Part shown: piece after piece, positions 56,634-63,775 of the stretch
How the letters are laid out: each line of letters starts with the position of its first letter
Position numbering within the stretch: position 1 is the first letter of the stretch
Origin: Woeseiaceae bacterium
Lineage (GTDB): Bacteria > Pseudomonadota > Gammaproteobacteria > Steroidobacterales > Woeseiaceae
NCBI GenBank assembly: GCA_030066075.1
Contig: JASJCH010000019.1
Coordinates: 1 to 63,775, forward strand
Length of the DNA: 63,775 nucleotides
Reading direction: 5' to 3'
Notes under the pieces: generated by a model
Told to the model about the DNA's origin: nothing
Database searches by the model: none
What the model saw: only the letters and a program-made list of their open reading frames with translations
Made by a program: the position numbers and the translations under genes

Positions 56634-57316
56634 TGATCCAGCTCGAAGACTGCACCAAGCGTTTCCCGGGGGGGCAGGAAGCGCTTTCCGGATTGACGCT
56701 CAACGTCGACAAGGGCGAGATGCTGTTTATCACCGGTCACTCGGGGGCGGGTAAGAGCACTCTGCTCAAGCTCATCGCGCTGATCGAACGGCCTACGAGC
56801 GGCCAGGTGATCGTCGACGGGCAGAACACGCGGCGCGTCAAGCGCCGCAAGATACCAGCCTATCGCCGGCAGATCGGCATGGTGTTCCAGGACCACAAAC
56901 TGCTGTACGACCGGCCCGTGGCCGACAACGTCGCCCTGCCGCTCGTTATCGCCGGTGTCGGCCGGCGCGAAGCCGCGCGCCGCGTGCGCGCCGCGCTCGA
57001 CCAGGTCGGCTTGCTGCACAAGGAAAAGCGCAATCCGGAAACGCTCTCGGCCGGTGAACAGCAGCGTGTCGGCATCGCGCGCGCCATCGTCACCCGGCCG
57101 AAACTCCTGATCGCCGACGAGCCCACCGGCAACCTTGACCCCGACCTGTCGCTCGAGGTGATGCGCATCTTCCGGCGCTTTAACGAGGTCGGCGTTACGT
57201 TGCTCATCGCGAGCCATGACATCTCTTTGATCGATCGGCTCGGTTGCCCGCGCATCGAGCTCGACGCCGGCAAGCTCGTCGAGCACGTGGATGAGGAGGA
57301 CCCACTATGGCCGTGA
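56630..57316 (+). CDS. ftsE: Cell-division ATP-binding protein FtsE
   Basis: ABC ATPase of 228 residues that with FtsX activates septal hydrolases. Walker A GHSGAGKSTLLKL, signature LSAGEQQRVGIARA, Walker B LLIADEPTGNLDP. It overlaps ftsY by 4 bp and ftsX by 10 bp. Confidence 0.95.
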   Translation: MMIQLEDCTKRFPGGQEALSGLTLNVDKGEMLFITGHSGAGKSTLLKLIALIERPTSGQVIVDGQNTRRVKRRKIPAYRRQIGMVFQDHKLLYDRPVADNVALPLVIAGVGRREAARRVRAALDQVGLLHKEKRNPETLSAGEQQRVGIARAIVTRPKLLIADEPTGNLDPDLSLEVMRIFRRFNEVGVTLLIASHDISLIDRLGCPRIELDAGKLVEHVDEEDPLWP

Positions 57317-58272
57317 CCCGCCATTCGGACGCCGTCGCGCCGGTCCGCTCCTCCGGTCCCCTGGCGACGTGGTTCTCACGCCATGTGAGCACGGCCGGCG
57401 GTTCGCTGGGGCGGTTGATACGCCAGCCTTTTGCGAGCCTGATGATCGTCCTCGTTATCGCAGTGACGCTCGCCATACCCGCGGCGCTGAATCTTGTCGT
57501 CAAGAATGCCCAGGCAGTCAGCAGCGGCTGGGACAACGCGCTCGACTTTTCGATTTACCTGAAGCGCGACATCACCGAGAGCGAGGCGGAAGGGCTGGCT
57601 CGACTGATCGGACAGCGCGCCGACGTTGCCTACGTGCAGTTGATTACGGCGACGGACGCGCTGGAGGAGTTCAAGCGGCAGTCCGGTTTCGGCGATGCGC
57701 TGGACCAGCTGTCCGACAATCCGCTGCCCCATACCCTGGTCGTGCGGCCGAGTCCTGCCAACACGAGCCAGTCAATGATCCTGCTGCAGGAGGAACTCGC
57801 CAACCTGCCCGAGTCCGACCTGGTGCAGGTGGATACCGAGTGGGTGCAGCGCTTCCACGCGATTCTCGACATCGTGCGCCGGGCCATCGTGATCGGCGCG
57901 ACGCTGCTGGGACTGGCCATCATCGTGATCATCGGCAACACGATTCGGCTCGATATCCAGAACCGTCGCGAGGAGATTGAAGTCACGAAGCTGATCGGTG
58001 CGAGCAACGCGTTCGTCCGCCGGCCGTTCCTGTGGTCCGGCTTCTGGTACGGCCTGCTCGGCGGTGCACTGGCGCTGGGACTGGTGCAATACGGGCTGTT
58101 CCTGCTCAAGGATCCGGCGGCGCGGCTGGCCGGGCTGTACCAGAGCGGGGTGTCGGTACTGGCGCAATCGCTCGAGGAGAGCTTGGCAATCCTGGGCGTT
58201 GGCGTATTGCTGGGCCTCGTCGGCTCCTGGTTCGCGGCGGCCCGCCATATGCGGCGCATCGAGCCTCGCTAG
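57307..58272 (+). CDS. ftsX: Cell-division membrane protein FtsX
   Basis: A 321-residue membrane protein with four helices (about residues 40-62, 195-215, 240-262 and 290-310) and a periplasmic loop that binds septal amidase activators. RREEIEVTKLIGASNAFVRR is a recognisable FtsX segment. Part of ftsYEX upstream of rpoH. Confidence 0.93.
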   Translation: MAVTRHSDAVAPVRSSGPLATWFSRHVSTAGGSLGRLIRQPFASLMIVLVIAVTLAIPAALNLVVKNAQAVSSGWDNALDFSIYLKRDITESEAEGLARLIGQRADVAYVQLITATDALEEFKRQSGFGDALDQLSDNPLPHTLVVRPSPANTSQSMILLQEELANLPESDLVQVDTEWVQRFHAILDIVRRAIVIGATLLGLAIIVIIGNTIRLDIQNRREEIEVTKLIGASNAFVRRPFLWSGFWYGLLGGALALGLVQYGLFLLKDPAARLAGLYQSGVSVLAQSLEESLAILGVGVLLGLVGSWFAAARHMRRIEPR

Positions 58273-58277
58273 GCCAA

Positions 58278-58307
58278 TTGAACATAACCTGCTGCAGTCG
58301 GTACAAT
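58278..58307 (+). promoter_or_regulatory. Upstream promoter of rpoH
   Basis: TTGAAC (58278-58283) and TACAAT (58302-58307) are separated by 18 bp, a sigma-70 candidate just after ftsX. It would give a leader of about 110 bases to rpoH that spans the CIRCE box. Confidence 0.55.
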
Positions 58308-58366
58308 ACAACCCATTGTTTTAAAGGGCATTTCCGGCTAATTGTCTAGGGGAACCTCTGGGGCTG

Positions 58367-58393
58367 TTAGCACTCTAACTCTGCGAGTGCTAA
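58367..58393. promoter_or_regulatory. CIRCE operator (HrcA site) upstream of rpoH
   Basis: TTAGCACTC (58367-58375), nine bases, GAGTGCTAA (58385-58393): a perfect CIRCE element. It overlaps a second possible promoter (TTAGCA at 58367, TAAAAT at 58391, 18-bp spacing). The known binder is the heat-labile repressor HrcA, not encoded in this window. Confidence 0.95.
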
Positions 58394-58422
58394 AATTGCA
58401 CGGCATACATGGGAGGTTATGA

Positions 58423-59286
<864 letters not shown>

Positions 59287-59715
59287 TCAGGAGTAAGTCT
59301 TGCGACGGTGGCTGATCCAGCCACCGTCTTCCTGCCCATGTGGATCCCGATGTGTCCAGTGCACCATGCCGCCCTGGTCGTTCCACTCGTAGATCCCGCG
59401 AAATTTCACCCGGTCGCCCATCCCGACCGGCACCCGCTCTGCCAGGTCCAGGTTGTGCGCGACCAACAGCGTCTGGCGCCCCGGCAGCGTCACAATGAAC
59501 CTCTGGTGCCGCCCTCCGTCCTGGTCGTCGTCGATCAGCCGTGACACATAGCCGGAGTCTTCGATCCAGCTATCGTCGTCGCGTTTTCCGTAGTTCGATG
59601 CTATGTCGGCATCACCCGGCGGTGATCGGCACCATTGTGATCTCGACCCGGCGATTGAGCTGCCTGCCTTCCGGCGTGCCGTTGTCGGCGACCGGCATCG
59701 ACTCGCCGAGACCAA
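59287..59715 (-). CDS. DUF3465 protein, start uncertain
   Basis: The C-terminal 110 residues are a DUF3465 domain (RHQRFIVTLPGRQTLLVAHN, KFRGIYEWNDQGGMVHWTHR, then GGWISHRRKTY), an OB-like fold of unknown function. The only in-frame canonical start is a TTG at 59715, which would overlap the OmpA gene by 104 bp and give an unconserved basic leader. Homology starts only near 59580, just after the OmpA stop. The usual signal peptide of the family is missing. Either the long overlap is used, or the gene is damaged or starts at a non-canonical codon. Confidence 0.65.
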   Translation of the reverse strand: MVSASRCRSPTTARRKAGSSIAGSRSQWCRSPPGDADIASNYGKRDDDSWIEDSGYVSRLIDDDQDGGRHQRFIVTLPGRQTLLVAHNLDLAERVPVGMGDRVKFRGIYEWNDQGGMVHWTHRDPHGQEDGGWISHRRKTYS

Positions 59716-60283
59716 CCGTGATGAATCGCTGGCCAGGGATCTTGCGCGAGGTGAAATAGTTGGTCACCGTCTGCGCTCGCCGCTCCGAGAGCTGCTGGTT
59801 GTAAGCGTCGGTACCGGTGCTGTCGGTATGGCCCGCGACCTCAACCACGGTCTGGTCGAACTCCTTGAGCACCTTGGTTACCGAGCCCAGCACGTCGAAG
59901 AATCCGGCATTCAGGTCAGCGCTGTCCGTGGCGAACGTGACGTTGCCCGGCATATTCAACGTGATGTGATCGCCGTTGCGCGTAACGCTCACGCCGGTGC
60001 CTTCGAGTTCCCTGCGCAGTTCCATCTCCTGGCGGTCCATGTAGTTGCCGACTGCGCCGCCGGCGAGCGCGCCAACGCCTGCGCCGATCAGCGCGCGCTG
60101 GCGCCGGTCGACCGCGTCATCGCCAGAGGCCAGGCCCACTACGATGCCCGCCGCGGCGCCAATTAACGCGCCCTGGGTCGCCTTGCTGGTCTGACTCTCA
60201 CCCGTGTAAGGATCCATCGTCTGGCAACCTGCCAGCATTATTGCCAGTCCGGTCGCTGTAATAACGGCCAGTTTCGTATTCAT
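59612..60283 (-). CDS. OmpA-family lipoprotein (YiaD-like)
   Basis: A lipoprotein signal ends with the lipobox IMLAGC near residue 20. A glycine-zipper segment follows (ALIGAAAGIVVGLASGDD, then ALIGAGVGALAGGAVGNY), then an OmpA C-terminal peptidoglycan-binding domain (VEVAGHTDSTGTDAYNQQLS, RRAQTVTNYF, QLNRRVEI). ATG 60283 follows AGGGAG. It probably ties the outer membrane to the wall. Confidence 0.9.
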   Translation of the reverse strand: MNTKLAVITATGLAIMLAGCQTMDPYTGESQTSKATQGALIGAAAGIVVGLASGDDAVDRRQRALIGAGVGALAGGAVGNYMDRQEMELRRELEGTGVSVTRNGDHITLNMPGNVTFATDSADLNAGFFDVLGSVTKVLKEFDQTVVEVAGHTDSTGTDAYNQQLSERRAQTVTNYFTSRKIPGQRFITVGLGESMPVADNGTPEGRQLNRRVEITMVPITAG

Positions 60284-60392
60284 TAGTGATCTCCCTATGC
60301 CCAAGGTCAGGAAATTAGACACCACCATTCCTGAACGATCACTAAATGATACTCCTTATGTAGAATGACCAACCCGGGACGCGAGATTGAGC

Positions 60393-60860
60393 ATGAGCGA
60401 AACCGACGGCTGGCTCCAGCAGTACGAGGAAACGCACCAGGACCTGACCTACCCGATGGTCTACTGGGCGGCCGTGCCGATGGTCGTGCTCGGTACGGTC
60501 GGCATCCTCTGGACGCTGCCGATACCCGACGAGTTCTTCGAGATATCGCCGCTGCTCAACTGGGGCACGCTGTTCGTAATGGCCACTGCGGTTTACTACT
60601 TCATCATCTCGGTATCGCTCGCGATCGGCATGCTGCCCTTCCTGCTGGGCATCGCCGGCATCCAGAGCTGGCTCGCTAATTCGGACTTTTCGCCCCTGCG
60701 TGTATCGATCGGGCTGCTCGTCGCGGGTATCATCGGCCTATGGATGGGGCACCGAAATCAGGGTAGTCTGCGCCCCGTCATTCGCGACCTGCAATTGATG
60801 ATGATAGGGCCAGCCTGGTTACTGTCGGTGCTCTATCGCCGTATTGGAATCCCGTTTTGA
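60393..60860 (+). CDS. Mpo1-like (DUF962) membrane protein
   Basis: A 155-residue membrane protein with four to five helices. WLQQYEETHQDLTYPMVYW resembles the start of Mpo1-like proteins, and NWGTLFVMATAVYYFIISVS and GHRNQGSLRPVIRDLQLMM match later family segments. Mpo1 is an iron-dependent fatty-acid alpha-dioxygenase in yeast; one of the conserved His positions seems to be Tyr here (MVYW), so activity is uncertain. Its stop overlaps the gcdH start. Confidence 0.65.
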   Translation: MSETDGWLQQYEETHQDLTYPMVYWAAVPMVVLGTVGILWTLPIPDEFFEISPLLNWGTLFVMATAVYYFIISVSLAIGMLPFLLGIAGIQSWLANSDFSPLRVSIGLLVAGIIGLWMGHRNQGSLRPVIRDLQLMMIGPAWLLSVLYRRIGIPF

Positions 60861-62035
60861 ACACCAGAAATTCGACCCTCGATCCCCTTGATCTCTACGA
60901 CGTTCGCTCCGAGCTGAGCGACGATGAGCGCATGGTCCAGGAGACCGTCGCGCGGTTCGTTGACGACGCCGTCATCCCGTTGATGCGCGAAGCCTTCGAG
61001 CAACACACCTTCCCGACGGAACTTGTGCCGCAGGTAGCCGAGCTGGGACTTTTTGGCAGCTCTATCGACGGCTACGACTGTGCCGGACTCAACAGCGTGT
61101 CCTATGGGCTGATATGCCAGGAACTCGAGCGCGGCGACAGCGGTTTGCGCAGCTTCGTCTCGGTGCAGAGCAGCCTCGTCATGTACCCGATTCATGCCTA
61201 CGGCTCGGACGAGCAAAAAGATCGCTGGCTGCCGGCGATGGCGCGCGGCGAGGCGATCGGTTGTTTCGGTCTGACCGAACCACACGGTGGCTCCGACCCG
61301 GGCAACATGAAGACGCACGCAAAACGCGACGGTGACGACTGGGTGATCAACGGCGCCAAGATGTGGATTACGAACGGCTCGCTCGCGGACGTGGCCCTCG
61401 TATGGGCAATGACCGACGAAGGCGTCAAAGGATTTCTCGTAGAGAAAGACACGCCCGGATTCACCGCGCAGGAGATCGAGAACAAGTTCTCGCTGCGCGC
61501 GTCGGTGACGTCGGCGCTGTTTCTCGACAACGTGCGCGTGCCCGACAGCTCCGTGCTGCCGGGCGTCACCGGCCTCAAGGGACCATTGAGCTGCCTGACG
61601 CAGGCGCGTTACGGCATCTCCTGGGGTGTCATCGGCGCGGCGCAGGCCTGCCTCAACGAGGTTTTGACCTACGCCGAGGACCGGGTCCTGTTCGACCGGC
61701 CAATCTCGCACACGCAGACCATCCAGATTCGCATGGCCGACATGGCGCGCCGTATTACTTCGGCGCAGCTGCTGTCGCTGCGTCTCGGCCGCATGAAGGA
61801 CGCCGGCAAGATGACACCGTCGCAGGTCTCGCTCGCAAAATGGAACAACTGCCGCGCTGCGATCGATATTGCGCGCGACGCCCGCGATATCCTGGGTGGC
61901 TCCGGCATCAGCGCAGAGTACGTGCCGATTCGCCACATGCTCAACCTCGAGAGCGTGATCACCTACGAAGGCACGGAGACCGTGCACCAGCTCGTCATCG
62001 GCAAGGAGCTGACCGGCGTCAACGCCTTCGGATGA
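60857..62035 (+). CDS. gcdH: Glutaryl-CoA dehydrogenase-like acyl-CoA dehydrogenase
   Basis: A 392-residue flavoprotein of the acyl-CoA dehydrogenase family. GCFGLTEPHGGSDPGNM and WITNGSLADVALVWA bind FAD; the catalytic Glu lies in VITYEGTETVHQLVIG near residue 370. The TYEGT and the C-terminal TGVNAFG tail match glutaryl-CoA dehydrogenases, which oxidise and decarboxylate glutaryl-CoA in lysine/tryptophan breakdown. Start TTG at 60857 overlaps the preceding stop by 4 bp. Confidence 0.88.
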   Translation: MNTRNSTLDPLDLYDVRSELSDDERMVQETVARFVDDAVIPLMREAFEQHTFPTELVPQVAELGLFGSSIDGYDCAGLNSVSYGLICQELERGDSGLRSFVSVQSSLVMYPIHAYGSDEQKDRWLPAMARGEAIGCFGLTEPHGGSDPGNMKTHAKRDGDDWVINGAKMWITNGSLADVALVWAMTDEGVKGFLVEKDTPGFTAQEIENKFSLRASVTSALFLDNVRVPDSSVLPGVTGLKGPLSCLTQARYGISWGVIGAAQACLNEVLTYAEDRVLFDRPISHTQTIQIRMADMARRITSAQLLSLRLGRMKDAGKMTPSQVSLAKWNNCRAAIDIARDARDILGGSGISAEYVPIRHMLNLESVITYEGTETVHQLVIGKELTGVNAFG

Positions 62036-62039
62036 ACCC

Positions 62040-63359
62040 ATGACCGCCCGCGCGGTGCCGACGAATCGCGACGTCTGGCGCATCGCCGCGCCGATGATCC
62101 TGTCGAACGTGTCGGTGCCGCTGCTCGGCATGGTCGACACGGGCGTCGTCGGCCATCTCGAAAGTCCCGTTTATCTCGGCGCCGTCGCCATCGGCGCCAC
62201 GATTTTCGGCTTCCTGTACGTCGGAATGAACTTCCTGCGCATGGGCACCACGGGAATCGCGGCGCAGCGCTACGGCGCCGACGACTTCGATGGGCTCCGG
62301 GTATCGCTGGGCCAGGCGCTGATCGTCGCGCAGCTGATCGCGCTCGTGCTCCTGCTCCTCCAGGGGCCTCTCGGGCGGATCGCACTCGAGCTGATCGGCG
62401 CCGAGCCTGACGTTGAGACCTTTGCACTGGAGTACTTCTCGATTCGGATCTGGAGTGCTCCCGGAACGCTGGCCAACTACGCGTTAATCGGCTGGTTCCT
62501 CGGGCTGCAGAACGCGCGCGTGCCGCTGCTGATCTTCCTGACGATCAACCTGACGAACATCGTGCTCGACCTGGTGTTCGTGCTGGGCCTCGGTATGAAA
62601 GTGGACGGCGTGGCGCTTGCCTCGGTCATCGCCGAGTACACCGCCTTGATCGTGGCCCTCGCCTTCGCGGCGCGGGAACTCAAAAAACGCGAGGGCCACT
62701 GGCCACTGGCGCAGCTATTCCGCGTTCGCGCCTATGCGGCGTTCTTCTCGGTTAACGCCAACTTGTTTATTCGCACGATGGCCCTGATTTTCGCCTACTT
62801 TTTCGTTACGGCGCAGGGTGCGCGACTGGGTGGGCTGGTGCTCGCCGCCAATGCCGTGTTGCTGAACCTCGCGAACCTGACGTCATTCGCGCTCGATGGC
62901 ATCGCCCACGCCGCCGAAGCGCTGGTTGGCAAGGCCGTGGGGCAGAAGAACCGGCGGTCGCTCGAGGAGTCGGTGCGGCTGTGTCTCAGGTGGTCCCTGT
63001 ACTTCGCGGCGGGTTTAGCGGTTGCTTATTTCTTTGGCGGACGCTTTATCGTCAACGTGCTGACCGACCTGCCCGAGGTGCGCGAGACCGCCATGATCTA
63101 CCTGCCCTGGTTCATCGTTTCGCCACTGGTCGCGGTGTGGTCGTTTCTCTATGACGGTGTTTATGTCGGCGCCACGCGGGCGCGCGCCATGCGCGACATC
63201 ATGCTGGTGTCCACCTTCCTGGTATTCCTGCCGGCCTGGTACCTGCTGCAGGGCTTCGACAATCACGGGCTGTGGGCGGCGTTCACGCTGTTCATGGCCA
63301 GCCGCGGCATCGGCATGCACGTTGGTTACCGGCGCAGCCTGTTACCGTCGGTAGGCTAA
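62040..63359 (+). CDS. MATE-family efflux transporter (DinF-like)
   Basis: A 439-residue protein with twelve helices of the MATE/DinF group: IAAPMILSNVSVPLLGMVDT at the start and ANAVLLNLANLTSFALDGIA in the second half. It should export a cationic or oxidised substrate with Na+ or H+. It begins 4 bp after gcdH and is probably co-transcribed. Confidence 0.88.
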   Translation: MTARAVPTNRDVWRIAAPMILSNVSVPLLGMVDTGVVGHLESPVYLGAVAIGATIFGFLYVGMNFLRMGTTGIAAQRYGADDFDGLRVSLGQALIVAQLIALVLLLLQGPLGRIALELIGAEPDVETFALEYFSIRIWSAPGTLANYALIGWFLGLQNARVPLLIFLTINLTNIVLDLVFVLGLGMKVDGVALASVIAEYTALIVALAFAARELKKREGHWPLAQLFRVRAYAAFFSVNANLFIRTMALIFAYFFVTAQGARLGGLVLAANAVLLNLANLTSFALDGIAHAAEALVGKAVGQKNRRSLEESVRLCLRWSLYFAAGLAVAYFFGGRFIVNVLTDLPEVRETAMIYLPWFIVSPLVAVWSFLYDGVYVGATRARAMRDIMLVSTFLVFLPAWYLLQGFDNHGLWAAFTLFMASRGIGMHVGYRRSLLPSVG

Positions 63360-63496
63360 CAGCCTCGGGCCGGTTGCTGAACGATCGAACCACCGGTTTG
63401 GCTCGGATAGCGGCCGCTCGAAAGATCGTTTTCGGCGTATGATGGGCGGCGGCTACTCACCCAAAGCTGTCATTAGCGTTATTACATGGATAGAGA

Positions 63497-63775
63497 ATGA
63501 GAAGCTTTCTACTCACGCTGACCGGCATTGTCGCTACCGTGGCTATTTGGGCGGGTCTCCTGATACTTGCCGCATCGCAAGGATGGACAAAGCGCGCAGT
63601 AGCGCCCAATGGAGACTGGGATGCCTTCGCGCAGGTCGCTGTTGAGACCATCGAAGCCTCAAACGCAGGCAATGCAGCTTTCATCCTGATACGCGACGGT
63701 GAGGTTATCGACGAGTATTTCACTTCTGTCGGGAACCCGATGAACGGCGATACGTTGTTTCAGATGGCGTCAGTC
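63497..63775 (+). CDS. Serine beta-lactamase-like hydrolase, partial (cut by window end)
   Basis: Read directly from the sequence; the frame runs off the window after 93 codons. It begins MRSFLLTLTGIVATVAIWAG, a signal or anchor helix, followed by AFILIRDGEVIDEYFTSVG and DTLFQMASV. The last residues are where class C beta-lactamase-like proteins have the Ser-X-X-Lys nucleophile motif. The family call is likely but rests on the N-terminus only. The 137-bp gap before it holds no clear terminator. Confidence 0.7.
   Translation, partial: MRSFLLTLTGIVATVAIWAGLLILAASQGWTKRAVAPNGDWDAFAQVAVETIEASNAGNAAFILIRDGEVIDEYFTSVGNPMNGDTLFQMASV

Noticed and set aside
60833-62140. 435-codon minus-strand open frame over gcdH
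   Set aside because: Antisense shadow of an acyl-CoA dehydrogenase with intact motifs.

Overview
The window is about 63.8 kb of GC-rich, densely coding bacterial chromosome with no phage, plasmid, rRNA, tRNA or CRISPR sequence that I can see. Gene order and protein types point to a gammaproteobacterium outside the enteric and pseudomonad groups, perhaps a marine Chromatiales or Woeseia-like lineage (inference). Supporting blocks are algZ-algR-hemCDXY, dapF-DUF484-xerC, hslVU-DUF971-ubiEJB, divergent xthA/pyrE, dut-coaBC, rpmBG-mutM and ftsYEX-rpoH.

Layout. 255-8947 is a signalling and envelope locus: a histidine kinase, a protein with two receiver domains, a periplasmic TonB-C protein, a single-receiver regulator, a YaiO-type outer-membrane barrel, a HEAT-repeat membrane protein and a processive GT2 glycosyltransferase. 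It looks like a two-component-controlled exopolysaccharide system. 8961-13936 holds two DUF885 proteins, a patatin (rssA-like) and a TerB-like protein. 13939-20664 is a sulfide-response locus: DUF302 and a BigR/SqrR-type ArsR repressor, divergent from sulfide:quinone oxidoreductase, an RND/MMPL transporter, a LolA-like protein and an outer-membrane barrel. The two arms are separated by five 9-bp repeats in exact 15-bp register. 20775-23152 has a cytochrome c, comM and ubiK. 23189-25795 is torF-glnK-amtB behind NtrC sites, a sigma-54 promoter and tandem terminators. 25905-33121 is DUF4124, algZR, hemCDXY and an SDR protein. 33155-38366 has a large lipoprotein, an orphan ParA, dapF, DUF484 and xerC. 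38437-45659 has hslVU, DUF971, ubiEJB, an acyltransferase, trmB, a small protein and a Rieske protein. 45652-54992 has an AmpG-like permease, xthA, pyrE, dut, coaBC, an S41 protease, radC, rpmBG, mutM and coaD. 55005-63775 has rsmD, ftsYEX, rpoH behind a perfect CIRCE box, DUF3465, an OmpA lipoprotein, an Mpo1-like protein, gcdH, a MATE transporter and the start of a serine beta-lactamase-like gene cut by the window end.

The most noteworthy points are: (1) the persulfide-sensor operon joining SQR to a possible three-part exporter, with its iteron-like operator; (2) the kinase/dual-receiver/YaiO/HEAT/GT2 locus; (3) a perfect CIRCE box on the sigma-32 gene; (4) six REPIN-like inverted repeats whose terminal TAG supplies the stop codon of several flanking genes; (5) xerC without a canonical start codon; and (6) a 27-bp stem-loop abutting the DUF971 start. 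Functions are read from motifs and gene context only; no searches were run. No stretch longer than 300 bases lacks a gene.
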